Notes: a model not told the origin generated them from the sequence alone. Counted from the first letter of the stretch, positions 1 through 8,711 are shown. The stretch is DNA of 64,000 nt from Pseudanabaena sp. UWO311 (GCF_006937785.1 NZ_SJEE01000019.1:31788-95787), one strand, 5' to 3'. Numbers and translations are program-made.

Positions 1-6
1 CTAATT

Positions 7-1791
7 ATGGAACTCTTAGCATATATCCAAGAAGAATTTATCCATGCTGACGATGCGATCGCTAGTGAAATACCTGAAACCTTCCAAACATGGTTCAAGA
101 AATTCACTACTAATTCCGCCAAACTCAGCTTAAACATACTCTTAACAGGTACAACCCTGCTGATTGGGTTAGGATCGACTTTAAATACTTTAGCCGCCGA
201 AGCCCCATCATCGGATGTGAAGTATGTGCAATCGCTACTAGCAAAAAACGGCTTTGATCCCGGGGCGATCGATGGTGTCGCTGGAGCATCAACTAAAAAT
301 GCTATTCTTCGCGCTCAAAAAGCCTTTGGACTCACTCCCGACGGAATTGTTGGTAGTCGCACGATCGCTGCTCTCGAAGATGGCAAATCCGTAGATGAAA
401 GTGCTACAAAAGTCGATGTCGTTGATACCAAAGTTAATGTCAGCGAAACTACGAGTAGTGCTTCATCAACTGTGATGAATCTCCAGAAACTACTTGCAGA
501 TCGTGGCTTTTACAACGGTGCTGTTGATGGCATCATGGGATCGCAGACTCGCTCAGCAATCATCGCGGCTCAAAAAGCTTATAACCTCACTACCGATGGT
601 GTTGCAGGGCCACAGACTTTGGCAGCTCTAGAGTCGGATGGAGCTAAAGCATCCACAGCAACTAGCAGCTCTACAACTAGCACCAAAAGTGAACAGGTTT
701 CCAGCCTACAAGAGTTGCTAAGCAAGCGCGGTTTTTACAATGGTGCGGTGGATGGCATCATGGGATCACAGACTCGTAATGCGATCATCGCGGCTCAAAA
801 AAACTATGGCTTAGTCACTGATGGTATTGCAGGTAGTCAAACCCTTGCGGCTCTGGAATCGGGAGCTAGTCCCGTCACTATTGCCGCCAAAAATCCTACA
901 ACTACATCTGCAACCGTCGCGGCAAAGACCAGTGACAAGGATGTTGCTGCATTGCAACAGTTACTAGCCAAACGCGGTTTTTACAATGGTGCGATTGATG
1001 GAGTCAAGGGAGCTCAGACTAATGCCGCGATCGCTGCTGCTCAGAAAAACTACGGCTTAACAGTCGATGGCATTGCAGGCGCTCAAACCATAGCTGCGTT
1101 GCAAACCGATGCAAAACCATCGGCAGCATCCCCTAAGCCAACCACAAGTAATCAAGCTGCGAATACTGTGATTCCAGCTATTGACGGTGGAGTAGCCAAC
1201 TTACAAAATTTGCTAACTGATCGCGGATTTTATAATGGGCCGATTACAGGATTTTTAGGTACACGTACTAGGGAAGCAATCATTGCTGCACAAAAAGCCT
1301 ATGGTTTAACTGCGGATGGTGTGGCGGGAGCAAGAACGATTGCCGCGCTAGAAGCAGGTGCTCCAAAACAACCAATTGCTGCCGCTAATACCACGCCAGC
1401 GCCAGCTAATGTTACACCAGCTATTCGGGTTGAACCAAAATCACAGGTAACACCTGCACCGCAACCGCAAGCCGCAGTCACACCTCAACCAACGCTCCAA
1501 TCAACTCCTACTCCTAAACCGACAACTCCAGCAGTCCAGCCCACAACCGCACCAGTAGCACAGCCCACGACTCCAGCCGCAACTGCCAACACACAAGTCT
1601 CAGAATTGCAGAGATTACTGGCTCAGAGAGGTTTCTACACTGGTAAAGTCGATGGTGTATTGAGTGGTGAAACTCGAAATGCGATCATCAGAGCACAAAA
1701 CTTTTACACGATTAGCCCTGCCGATGGCTCACCAAGCAATAAACTGATTGATAGTCTTAGCAAAGATACATTTATTTCTGAAGGCAATTAA
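7..1791 (+). CDS. Multi-repeat peptidoglycan-binding protein
   Basis: The 594-residue protein has an acidic N-terminal stretch, a hydrophobic segment at about residues 41-62 that could be a signal or membrane anchor, and six peptidoglycan-binding (PG_binding_1) repeats near residues 71-124, 155-210, 231-285, 312-366, 395-450 and 530-585. Each repeat shows the family pattern of a leucine-rich first helix, a 'RGFYNG..DG' turn, 'G..T..AI..AQ' and a closing 'DG..G..T..AL'. A Pro/Thr/Ala-rich linker separates repeats five and six. The repeats are known to bind cell-wall peptidoglycan or related polymers. No catalytic domain is visible, so it is probably a wall-binding or scaffold protein. The next gene starts five bases after the stop, suggesting co-transcription. 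The start lies only six bases from the window edge, so upstream signals cannot be judged. Confidence 0.85.
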   Translation: MELLAYIQEEFIHADDAIASEIPETFQTWFKKFTTNSAKLSLNILLTGTTLLIGLGSTLNTLAAEAPSSDVKYVQSLLAKNGFDPGAIDGVAGASTKNAILRAQKAFGLTPDGIVGSRTIAALEDGKSVDESATKVDVVDTKVNVSETTSSASSTVMNLQKLLADRGFYNGAVDGIMGSQTRSAIIAAQKAYNLTTDGVAGPQTLAALESDGAKASTATSSSTTSTKSEQVSSLQELLSKRGFYNGAVDGIMGSQTRNAIIAAQKNYGLVTDGIAGSQTLAALESGASPVTIAAKNPTTTSATVAAKTSDKDVAALQQLLAKRGFYNGAIDGVKGAQTNAAIAAAQKNYGLTVDGIAGAQTIAALQTDAKPSAASPKPTTSNQAANTVIPAIDGGVANLQNLLTDRGFYNGPITGFLGTRTREAIIAAQKAYGLTADGVAGARTIAALEAGAPKQPIAAANTTPAPANVTPAIRVEPKSQVTPAPQPQAAVTPQPTLQSTPTPKPTTPAVQPTTAPVAQPTTPAATANTQVSELQRLLAQRGFYTGKVDGVLSGETRNAIIRAQNFYTISPADGSPSNKLIDSLSKDTFISEGN

Positions 1792-1796
1792 GTCAG

Positions 1797-2588
1797 ATGC
1801 GGTTCCGAAACCTTGCCATTAATTTGGGGGCGATCGCGATTTTGGGAGCGATCACCCTCAGTTTACAGTTGCCCAAGCTCAATCAAAGATTAAGTGGGCA
1901 AACTCAAGAAGAAACTCGTAAAGCAGTTAGAGACGAAGAGGCTCGTCTTAAGCTAATTCGGCAATTACCGCCACGCGGATTTGGCTTTAACAATATGATT
2001 GCCAACTTTGCTTTTTTACAATTTTTGCAATATTTTGGTGATGATATTGCCAGAAATGACTTTCAAACTGGATATAGCCTCAGTCCGCTTTATTTTGACA
2101 ACATTATTGAGCGTGATCCCAGATTTACTCGTAGTTACATATATATGTCTGCTAGTGTTTCCCTGTTTGCAGGAGTTCCTAGTAAAGCAATTGAAATCTA
2201 TAATAAGGGTCTAAATTTTTTAAATCCTGATCAACAACCACTTGCATATACGGTTTGGAGATATAAAGCAACCGATCAACTATTGTTTTTAGGGGATGCT
2301 AAAGGTGCTAGGGAGTCCTATTTGAGATCTGCTGAATGGGCTGATAAAGCGAGTTTGTCAGGAAAAACACTTGTTGAAGACCCGAAAGTATCTGCCGAAT
2401 TATCTCGCCAATCGGCACAATGGCTCGAAGAAGCTCGGGATCTGACTAAGGCTCAAGTTGGCGCTTGGTCACTAGTTTTGCAAAATGCTACAGACAAAAA
2501 AACTGTCCAAATTGTTGCTCAAGAGCTAGATAAGCTGGGCATGAAAATTGAGATTAAAAATGGTCAACAAGTTGTGGTTGCTAAATAA
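1797..2588 (+). CDS. Membrane-anchored helical (TPR-like) protein, cyanobacterial hypothetical
   Basis: This is a 263-residue protein with one N-terminal membrane segment (about residues 7-25) followed by a charged linker and a mostly helical body. The region around residues 95-190 looks like degenerate tetratricopeptide helices ('SKAIEIYNKGLNFL', 'GDAKGARESYLRSAEWA'). I do not recognise a named family. It starts five bases downstream of the peptidoglycan-binding protein, so the two probably share a transcript and perhaps an envelope-related job. A bidirectional hairpin terminator follows directly. The predicted topology is one membrane pass with most of the protein on one side, and TPR-like helices suggest a protein-protein interaction role. 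That role is inference. Confidence 0.75.
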   Translation: MRFRNLAINLGAIAILGAITLSLQLPKLNQRLSGQTQEETRKAVRDEEARLKLIRQLPPRGFGFNNMIANFAFLQFLQYFGDDIARNDFQTGYSLSPLYFDNIIERDPRFTRSYIYMSASVSLFAGVPSKAIEIYNKGLNFLNPDQQPLAYTVWRYKATDQLLFLGDAKGARESYLRSAEWADKASLSGKTLVEDPKVSAELSRQSAQWLEEARDLTKAQVGAWSLVLQNATDKKTVQIVAQELDKLGMKIEIKNGQQVVVAK

Positions 2589-2615
2589 AAAAGGGCGCAA
2601 CGCGCCCTTTTTTAT
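2585..2615. terminator. Bidirectional rho-independent terminator
   Basis: A six-pair GGGCGC/GCGCCC stem with a three-base loop is extended by an A tract on the left and a T tract on the right. It lies exactly between the stop codons of two convergent genes, so it can terminate both strands. Confidence 0.85.
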
Positions 2616-3026
2616 TTAGTTTGCTGTTAGCCACTTCTGGGCATTTAACCGTTGAATTACACCGAATACGAGTAAGTCGAGAGGTGCTTTGCGCTCATCG
2701 ATCAAAAATGGCTCAATCGTACTAGGCGATCGCCCAGCATCAGCACAGGAAAAAGCCTTCTGAGCATTGAGATCAGATTTAGAAAAATAAACTGTAAACT
2801 GGCGTGAACCTTGCGCCCAGATCCCACGCACTTGCGAGTTGCCAAACTCTAATTGCAAATCATCAACGCCTTGCTTGCCAAAGGCTTTGGTTAGGGCGGG
2901 TAGATAATGCTTGTTAATAAATTCGTCAAAGGGTAACTCTTCGATCGCAGGTGGCTTTTCGGCTTTGGGCTTTGCGGCAGGTTTAGCCTTTGGCTCTTCA
3001 GAAGTTGGTGCAGTGGTTTCAGACAT
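2616..3026 (-). CDS. DUF2996 family protein
   Basis: The protein is 136 residues when started at position 3026. A start 14 codons upstream (3068) is open but adds a hydrophobic lead that does not resemble the Lys/Pro/Ala-rich N-terminus typical of this family. After a low-complexity 'KPAAKPKAEKPPA' region comes the conserved domain with 'PFDEFINKHYLPAL', 'VRGIWAQGSRQFTVYF' and an 'F.C.DAG..PSTIEPFLID' block, which I place in DUF2996 from memory. The family is found in cyanobacteria and plastids. I do not assign a molecular function. It lies about 60 bases downstream of ndhM on the same strand, so the two may be co-transcribed. Confidence 0.75.
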   Translation of the reverse strand: MSETTAPTSEEPKAKPAAKPKAEKPPAIEELPFDEFINKHYLPALTKAFGKQGVDDLQLEFGNSQVRGIWAQGSRQFTVYFSKSDLNAQKAFSCADAGRSPSTIEPFLIDERKAPLDLLVFGVIQRLNAQKWLTAN

Positions 3027-3089
3027 AATTTTTAAAATATTGCTAAATTTTATAACAAGAATACACAACGCGCAGCGTTGTCTATGTCT

Positions 3090-3440
3090 CTATTTGGCTT
3101 CGGTATTAACAATCTGGGGTAGTCCCATACTGTAGTTAAGCGATCGATGATTGAGGTTGTAGGTAACTTCGCCTTGCTGCAATAGCGATCGCACAAAATG
3201 CTCTAAATCTGAACCAATGCGACGCAAGTTGTAATCTGTCAAATCAGCTCCTTTGTAGTCTGCTACCAGCTCATCGAACTTGCGATAAACCTTTTGCAAA
3301 GCACCATCTGTCCAGTTCAGTTCATTGTCAGGATCAACATCTATAGTCAAAGTATTTTCACTGTCGATCAGCTCATCATTCTGCTCCTCAACAATGGCAG
3401 CATAGATCTGAATATGACGGGTTGTAGATTTGAGCGGCAT
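3090..3440 (-). CDS. ndhM: NAD(P)H-quinone oxidoreductase subunit M
   Basis: The 116-residue protein matches cyanobacterial NdhM along its length: 'KSTTRHIQIYAA' at the N-terminus, 'DVDPDNELNW' and 'LQKVYRKFDELV' in the middle, 'YNLRRIGSDLEH' and 'NYSMGLPQI' near the end. NdhM is an oxygenic-photosynthesis-specific peripheral subunit of the thylakoid NDH-1 complex, which drives cyclic electron flow, respiration and CO2 uptake. The length is normal for the family. No other ndh gene is in this window, which is usual because ndhM is often unlinked in cyanobacteria. The gene sits upstream of the DUF2996 gene on the same strand. Confidence 0.93.
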   Translation of the reverse strand: MPLKSTTRHIQIYAAIVEEQNDELIDSENTLTIDVDPDNELNWTDGALQKVYRKFDELVADYKGADLTDYNLRRIGSDLEHFVRSLLQQGEVTYNLNHRSLNYSMGLPQIVNTEAK

Positions 3441-3547
3441 AAAGATATGTGACTTGGGTAAGTATCGAAGAACTAACTTTAGATTATTGCAAATTTTTAG
3501 AGATTCCTAACCAAACAATTTCTCTATGTGTATACATCAATTCTATC

Positions 3548-3602
3548 AAAACCTAAAGAGTGTAAGGTAGCGCTTCGCGCTGCCTCACACTCTTTAGGTT
3601 TT
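3548..3602. repeat. Long palindromic hairpin
   Basis: The arms read AAAACCTAAAGAGTGT-like and its complement, with a central GCGCTTCGCGC core. The stem is nearly perfect apart from a short mismatch between the outer arm and the core. It belongs to the dispersed hairpin set of this window. Confidence 0.75.
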
Positions 3603-3630
3603 AAGTAACTCAGCAAAATTCAAAAAACAA

Positions 3631-3677
3631 ACCCAAAATCTGTACCGCCCGCTAGACATGCAGTACAGATTTTGGGT
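3631..3677. repeat. Palindromic repeat, family B
   Basis: Arms ACCCAAAATCTGTAC and its complement are separated by a 17-base loop containing CCGCCCGCT. The left flank (about 3601-3630, 'TTAAGTAACTCAGCAAAATT') is shared with copies at 32221 and 53097. Confidence 0.75.
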
Positions 3678-3741
3678 GCGGCAGCTATACCCCCAGCAAT
3701 TTTAATAGTGAAATCGATTTTTTATGTGAGGAGTTGCATAT

Positions 3742-3779
3742 AAACAAATAGGAGGTGCAAAAGCACCTCCTATTTGTTT
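3742..3779. terminator. Hairpin terminator of the sigma-factor gene
   Basis: A 17-pair perfect stem (AAACAAATAGGAGGTGC and complement) with a four-base loop abuts the stop codon of the minus-strand sigma gene. The outer A/T pairs provide a U-rich 3' end on the minus strand. Confidence 0.75.
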
Positions 3780-4789
3780 TAGCTAGCCAAATATTCTTGC
3801 ATACGGGCTTTGCGCTTGCGAAGATAATCCATAGCTTGACGCTCTAATTGCCTTACTTGCTCACGGCTAAGATCCATACGCTTGCTAATACTAGCTAACG
3901 ACATTTCCTGTCCATCTTCTAGTCCATAGCGCAAAATCATCACTTGACGTTGCTTTTCGGGTAGCTCCTTGAGTAAGCTCTGGATATCTGTTCGCAAAGA
4001 TTCCCTTTCTACGTAGTTATCAGGAGAACGTCCTGTATCTTCTAGAAGTTCAGCAAGTTCAGTATCTTGGTTATCACCAATACGTAAATCAAGGGAAATT
4101 GGCTGACGCGATAGCGACAAACATTCACGCACTTGATCGGTCTTGATATTTAGCTCATAGGCAATCTCTGCTACCGTGGCAACTCGACCAAGATCCTGAG
4201 AGAGTTGGCGTTGAGCTTTTTTGATTTTGTTGAGCTTCTCAGTGATGTGAACTGGTAAGCGAATAGTGCGTGCTTGTTGAGCGATCGCTCTCGTAATCGC
4301 CTGACGAATCCACCAATAAGCGTAAGTTGAAAACTTAAAGCCTTTGGTAGGGTCAAACTTGTCTACCGCACGCTCTAATCCGAGCGTTCCTTCCTGTACT
4401 AAATCTAGAAGCTCTAAGTTTCTTTTTTGATATTTCTTAGCCACAGATACTACTAAGCGGAGGTTTGCCTCGATCATTTTGCGTTTAGCACGTGTGCCTA
4501 CGCGAATAAGGCTAAGCAAAATCTCTCGCTCTAGACCAACAGCTTCAGCCCATTCTTGCTCAGTTGGTAGGCGATCGCTATTTTGAGCGATCTTTTCTTG
4601 TACTTCAAACAGCGCCATCATCTGTTGTACTTGCTTTCCATAGATAATCTCCTCTTCATTACTGAGTAAGGGGATTTTCCCGATTTCATGCAAGTACGTG
4701 CGAACCATGTCAGCAGACAGGCCGACCTGCTTGTTAGCTTGCCTATCCACTGTCTTTGGTGTGGGTTGGATCAATGGTTCTTCAGACAT
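3779..4789 (-). CDS. RNA polymerase sigma-70 factor, group 2 type
   Basis: Started at position 4789 the protein has 336 residues. An ATG four codons upstream (4801) overlaps the AGGAG-like ribosome site, so 4789 is preferred. Region 1.2 (about 25-58, 'MVRTYLHEIGKIPLLSNEEE'), region 2 (105-175, with 'LLDLVQEGTLGL' and 'YAYWWIRQAITRAI'), region 3 (185-260) and region 4 (270-332, 'LSREQVRQLERQAM') are all present. There is no long N-terminal region 1.1, which fits a non-essential group 2 sigma factor rather than the principal SigA. The N-terminal wording recalls SigC, but I leave the symbol open. It directs core RNA polymerase to alternative -10/-35 promoters under stress or nutrient change. Confidence 0.9.
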   Translation of the reverse strand: MSEEPLIQPTPKTVDRQANKQVGLSADMVRTYLHEIGKIPLLSNEEEIIYGKQVQQMMALFEVQEKIAQNSDRLPTEQEWAEAVGLEREILLSLIRVGTRAKRKMIEANLRLVVSVAKKYQKRNLELLDLVQEGTLGLERAVDKFDPTKGFKFSTYAYWWIRQAITRAIAQQARTIRLPVHITEKLNKIKKAQRQLSQDLGRVATVAEIAYELNIKTDQVRECLSLSRQPISLDLRIGDNQDTELAELLEDTGRSPDNYVERESLRTDIQSLLKELPEKQRQVMILRYGLEDGQEMSLASISKRMDLSREQVRQLERQAMDYLRKRKARMQEYLAS

Positions 4790-5075
4790 ATCGCTCCTCA
4801 TTTTTTTAAACTAAGCGTTTTTCAAGAGTGCTTCTCCAAGACCAGAAGACTGAGACAAAGGGGACTTCATAACTTTAAAAATTAAATTTATTAGTCCAGT
4901 ATATTAAAATCGCAATCTTTAAGTTTTATAAAGTTGATGTACTAATACGTCATTTGCTCCAAAGTTGATTTGTATAATACAGGATTAACCTTTTTTTATC
5001 TTGCGTCTAGAGTTACATATTATTACGAATCAACTAGAAAAGTCAAAGGACGGCTACCACTATCTCTCTAAAGAT

Positions 5076-5104
5076 TTGACAAGGTTTGAATAAGTATTTA
5101 CACT
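5076..5104 (+). promoter_or_regulatory. Candidate sigma-70 promoter
   Basis: TTGACA, a 17-base spacer and TACACT form a good consensus match. It points rightward into the gene-free region with no open frame just downstream, so it would make a leader or small RNA if used. Confidence 0.25.
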
Positions 5105-6145
5105 CATTGGATTGGGGGATCCTATGGTATTCAGAACTTACATTTATTGTTGTTAATGAAATCAGAAAGCCTTGATGTCAGAAGCAGCTAAGGAGCCACA
5201 ATGTTGTTCTAAAAATTAAATATAATCAAATACAAATAAAGTTACGTATGTAACTACTTATTTAGATTTAATAAGTAAGTAATAGTTACAATTGTTTAGG
5301 TGCTTAGGGCAATTGTTGAGACATCAAAATCTAGATATAGGGAAAACTGAAACCCGAATTGACAAACTCAAAGTACATAGTAGGAATTCCTTACACAAGT
5401 TCTGAGCAATAATTAGGATATTGAAACTATCGTACTGACTGCTAAATTACATGGGACGGGTTTAGCAAACTAGAGGTTCCCAATGCTTAGGCTTCTGGAA
5501 TTAACCGTATAAGCTTGTTAAATCTAAAGTGTCTCGATAATAATTAACATGATGTGAACTTTGCATTAATTATTCCCTGCATTCACCTTTACTTATCTTT
5601 AATTTTGCTTAAGAAAGCGGTATAAATTTGCTTGCAAGTCTCAATAACCTGAAGAATAAACTCTAGTCACTCCCCTTATGATTAATTGTCACAAACGATT
5701 CATTTGTGCGATCACGTAATTTAATAACCTTTATTGTTAGATAAAATCGATAAAATGCAATCACTCATCTGGGTGAAGTAAAACATCAAAACTAGCATCT
5801 CAAAGTAAAATTTTTTATGATTTTGCGCCTACTACTATTGAGTCTGTTGGTACTCAAGAAATGGCTGAGGCGATCTCATCCATTTCTGCCCCATAATATT
5901 GTTGAATTCGCAATTGTCGGTAACGATAGCGTTTACAATTGCAAATTTAGTTTTATTACATAAGAGCTGTTTAAGCTCTAGAGAGCCACAAGTTTTTTGT
6001 TAAAATTGCTACGGAGGGGCTCTTTCAACAAAAAATTTGGTTGTTAGTTCATATAAAAACAAAAAAATTTGTATTTTAAGGAACTTGTTATCCCCAACTC
6101 TCGACCTTAAATCTATAGAAAATTTAGGCTTTGATAAAGTGATGT

Positions 6146-6184
6146 TGTGCTGAAGCTAGTAACAACAAACTAGAAAAAACTGGG
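6146..6184 (+). promoter_or_regulatory. Conserved 5' leader of first DUF928 gene
   Basis: The sequence 'GCTGAAGCTAGTAA' followed by 'AACAAACTAG' and 'ACTGGGA' just before the start codon is nearly identical to 7121-7156 before the second copy. CTAGT/ACTAG can pair, forming a small hairpin just upstream of the ribosome site. Confidence 0.5.
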
Positions 6185-7069
6185 ATGATTTCAATGACTT
6201 TAACTATGACTCAAATTAAAAACAGTATCAAAAATGCGATCGCCCTTAGTACGCTCTGTATAGCCACTGTCGCTAGTCCGACAATCATTGCACCTTCTGC
6301 TTTTGCCCAATATGGCTTAGGTCTACCAAAATCAGCAGGTTCGGGTGGTGCAACTAGAAGCGTCGATTCTTTGCCTCATGTTACGATTCTTGTACCTGGT
6401 GATGGGGCAAGAACCTTGGCATCTCGTCCGACATTTTACTGGTATATCGCTCCTCAAGATATTGCCGCAACTACCTCAACTAACCCAACAACGGTTCTTC
6501 AAGCTGATGATGGGAAAAGCCCATTTAAAGTGACTTTCTTTTTGCGTGATGGTAATGAAAGAGCTTCAAGATCCATTTTTAAGGCTGAAGGTAAAGCCCA
6601 AGGTGCAGGACTGTATAAGTTTACCCTGCCCGAAAATGCTCCTGAGCTAAAGAAAGGAAAAGTTCAGCGTTGGCAAATTCGTTGGGAAGGTACTAATGGT
6701 GCAGTGCAAGTTGATGTTAACGCTCTCATCCGTCGCGATGATGATCCTCTAGTCGCCGAAGAGATTGCCTCAGCCAAAAACGATTTAGAAAAAGCAAGAA
6801 TCTATGCGAAAAAGGCATATTGGTATGATGCGATCGATGCTTACACTAGTTGGATATCCAAAAATCCTAAGGACAATGTAGCTATTGCTGAGCGCAGTAA
6901 TCTATTAAAGGCAGGATTGCCGAATAATCCAGCTTTTATAAATGTAAATAAAGATGAGAATGGGCGTGTAACTGAGGAATTTGTTCCAGCTAGGTTCACA
7001 AACTTTCTGACTACATTAGATAAAAGCAAGAGTGCCCTATCTATTGCATTAGAGCCTAAAAAAAACTAA
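6185..7069 (+). CDS. DUF928 domain secreted protein, copy 1
   Basis: The 294-residue protein begins with a signal peptide (about residues 1-40, ending 'PSAFA' before 'QYGLGLPKSAG'). The body carries the DUF928 signature: 'RPTFYWYIAP', 'SPFKVTFFLRDG', 'GLYKFTLPENAPEL' and 'KAYWYDAIDAYTSWI'. DUF928 proteins are common in cyanobacteria, usually exported, often in multiple copies, and have no assigned biochemical role. The next gene is a close paralogue in tandem with the same leader, so a recent duplication is likely. This copy has a longer C-terminal insert near residues 255-270 than its neighbour. Confidence 0.85.
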   Translation: MISMTLTMTQIKNSIKNAIALSTLCIATVASPTIIAPSAFAQYGLGLPKSAGSGGATRSVDSLPHVTILVPGDGARTLASRPTFYWYIAPQDIAATTSTNPTTVLQADDGKSPFKVTFFLRDGNERASRSIFKAEGKAQGAGLYKFTLPENAPELKKGKVQRWQIRWEGTNGAVQVDVNALIRRDDDPLVAEEIASAKNDLEKARIYAKKAYWYDAIDAYTSWISKNPKDNVAIAERSNLLKAGLPNNPAFINVNKDENGRVTEEFVPARFTNFLTTLDKSKSALSIALEPKKN

Positions 7070-7120
7070 CAAAGTCAGAGACTATAAATTTTACTCTTTC
7101 TCACAACCCAAGTTGTGCTC

Positions 7121-7156
7121 TGCTGAAGCTAGTAAAAACAAACTAGGAACACTGGG
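7121..7156 (+). promoter_or_regulatory. Conserved 5' leader of second DUF928 gene
   Basis: It repeats the leader at 6146-6184 almost base for base ('GCTGAAGCTAGTAA', 'AACAAACTAG', 'ACTGGGA'), which shows that the duplication included the untranslated region. Confidence 0.5.
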
Positions 7157-7159
7157 AAG

Positions 7160-8011
7160 ATGACAACCATGACTTCAACTAAGACTCGAATTAAAAACAG
7201 CATTAAAAATGCGATCTCCATTAGTACGGTCTGTATAGCCACTATTGCTAGTTCGTCGATCTTTGTGCCTTCTACTTTTGCGCAATATGGTTTAGGTCTC
7301 CCCAAATCCGCAGGTTTGGGTGGTGCAACTAGGGGAGACTTACCTCTACTGACGATTCTTGTGCCTGACGACGGCGGAAAGACTTTATCATCTCGTCCAA
7401 CATTTTATTGGTATATTGCGCCTCCCGATGTTACGCCAACTGACTCAACGACAGTTCCTCAGATTGATAATGGCAAAAGCCCATTTCAAGTAACTTTCAT
7501 TTTGCGTGATAGTAACGGGAGAGAGTCAAAGCCTATCTTTATGGCTGAAGGTAAAGGAGAACAGTCGGGACTCTATAAATTTACGCTGCCCGAAAATGCG
7601 CCTGAGCTAGTTAAAGGAAAAGTACAGCGTTGGCAAATTCGTTGGCAAGGTAATGGTGGTACAGCGCAGGTTGATGTTAACGCTGCCATCCGTTACGATG
7701 ATGATCCTGTGCTTGTAAAAGAGATCGCTACAGCCAAAAATGATTTAGAAAAAGCCAAAATCTATGCGAAGAAAGCATATTGGTATGATGCGATCGATGC
7801 TTATACCAGTTGGTTATCCAAAAATCCTAAAGACGAGGTCGCTAATGCTGAGCGCAGTAATTTATTAAAGGTAGGTTTGCAAAATCATCGAGCATTTGCG
7901 AAGGTGAATACTGAAGAATTTGACCCAGCAAAATTCGCCAAATTCCTGAGCAAATTTGATGAAAGCAAAGGTGCAATATCAATTGCATTGCAGCATAAAC
8001 CTCTTCGTTAA
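7160..8011 (+). CDS. DUF928 domain secreted protein, copy 2
   Basis: The 283-residue paralogue of the preceding gene matches it through the signal peptide ('PSTFA' then 'QYGLGLPKSAG'), the 'RPTFYWYIAP' block, 'GLYKFTLPENAPEL' and 'KAYWYDAIDAYTSWL'. It differs mainly in the variable loop after 'YIAP' and at the C-terminus. Function is unknown for the family; export to periplasm or cell surface is predicted from the signal peptide. The gap to the first copy is 90 bases and contains the duplicated leader, so each copy may have its own translation control. A 27-pair hairpin lies just downstream. Confidence 0.85.
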   Translation: MTTMTSTKTRIKNSIKNAISISTVCIATIASSSIFVPSTFAQYGLGLPKSAGLGGATRGDLPLLTILVPDDGGKTLSSRPTFYWYIAPPDVTPTDSTTVPQIDNGKSPFQVTFILRDSNGRESKPIFMAEGKGEQSGLYKFTLPENAPELVKGKVQRWQIRWQGNGGTAQVDVNAAIRYDDDPVLVKEIATAKNDLEKAKIYAKKAYWYDAIDAYTSWLSKNPKDEVANAERSNLLKVGLQNHRAFAKVNTEEFDPAKFAKFLSKFDESKGAISIALQHKPLR

Positions 8012-8033
8012 TTACAGCGCTTTGAGGTTCTCC

Positions 8034-8090
8034 AAGCTCCAAAAAAGTTATAGTTGGTGCTTCGCACCAACTATAACTTTTTTGGAGCTT
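8034..8090. repeat. 27-pair perfect hairpin
   Basis: AAGCTCCAAAAAAGTTATAG... pairs without mismatch to its complement around a TTC loop, with the core TGGTGC/GCACCA. It sits between the second DUF928 gene and the next gene and may terminate transcription of the DUF928 pair. The remaining bases to 8309 hold no gene I can support. Confidence 0.8.
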
Positions 8091-8309
8091 ATAGAATCGC
8101 TATGCATCAACGTAAACCAAAATGATATGATGTGCAAAAATTCATACTGTTTACAGCAAATCGCGAACATAAAAACTACTATATTTTTTATGAAAGACAT
8201 ACTTTGCTTGATCCAAATAAAGAATATAGGTTTAGTTCTATCGGAATTTGTTGTAAGTAACGCTTAAGCATTATGTCAATGTTGTTGATGAGATCGTTAG
8301 GGCAAATCT

Positions 8310-8627
8310 ATGGCAGATAATTCAGGTAATTTTTGGGGAGGTTTTCTCTTCGGTGCTGCTGTGGGCGGCGTAGTTGGCGCATTGGTAGCAATTAAGCTCA
8401 GTGAGCCTGAAGATGGTTTGATCGATCAGCCATCCGATCTTGATCGCCTTATTGATAAACCTCAAACCTCTAATGAATTTGCTCGTCGTAACCTCGAAAA
8501 GAAAATTGCTCAACTTAACGCTGCGATCGATTCAGTTAGTCAAGAATTGGCTTCGGCTGAAGGGAAAAATGGCAGCAAGCAAATATCAGTTGAATCATTA
8601 CGAGACATGACCGTTGATGATAAGTGA
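8310..8627 (+). CDS. Small membrane-anchored protein with coiled-coil tail
   Basis: This 105-residue protein has a glycine-rich membrane segment at residues 8-28 ('FWGGFLFGAAVGGVVGALVA') like those of YtxH-type proteins. An acidic linker and a helical, probably coiled-coil, segment follow (about residues 53-85, 'RRNLEKKIAQLNAAIDSVSQEL'). I do not recognise a named family and assign no function. It lies upstream of a YggT gene on the same strand, with an 84-base gap. Confidence 0.75.
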   Translation: MADNSGNFWGGFLFGAAVGGVVGALVAIKLSEPEDGLIDQPSDLDRLIDKPQTSNEFARRNLEKKIAQLNAAIDSVSQELASAEGKNGSKQISVESLRDMTVDDK

Positions 8628-8711
8628 TGATAAAATCCTGATTTCTGCTGTATTCAGTAGAATAGTGGCATCTATAATTATTCTAATTGTTCTATAACCT
8701 CACAAACTACT

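Larger units (their letters stand above)
3441..3778. other. Intergenic region with three hairpins
   Basis: About 340 bases between ndhM and the sigma-factor gene. Apart from the three palindromes listed separately (3548-3602, 3631-3677, 3742-3779) I see no gene. The ndhM promoter should lie near 3441-3540 reading leftward, but no convincing -35/-10 pair stands out. Confidence 0.6.
4802..6184. other. 1.4-kb AT-rich region without a recognisable gene
   Basis: No convincing protein gene, tRNA or rRNA is visible. The region should hold the divergent promoters for the sigma gene (leftward) and the DUF928 gene (rightward). I note a consensus-like promoter at 5076-5104, a possible pseudoknot at 5981-6039 and the leader shared by the two DUF928 genes at 6146-6184. 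The length leaves room for a regulatory or small RNA that I cannot identify by eye. Confidence 0.6.

Noticed and set aside
480..1340. Regularly spaced DNA repeats resembling an array
   Set aside because: The repeats are in frame and encode peptidoglycan-binding units that vary in sequence; spacing and content do not fit CRISPR.
5777..5881. Short protein-like stretch ending 'TQEMAEAISSISAP' in the gene-free region
   Set aside because: It has good composition but no start codon, and a stop lies just upstream; at most a gene remnant.
7956..8267. Open frame of 103 codons
   Set aside because: It overlaps the DUF928 gene in another frame and then runs through the 27-pair hairpin; composition is not protein-like.
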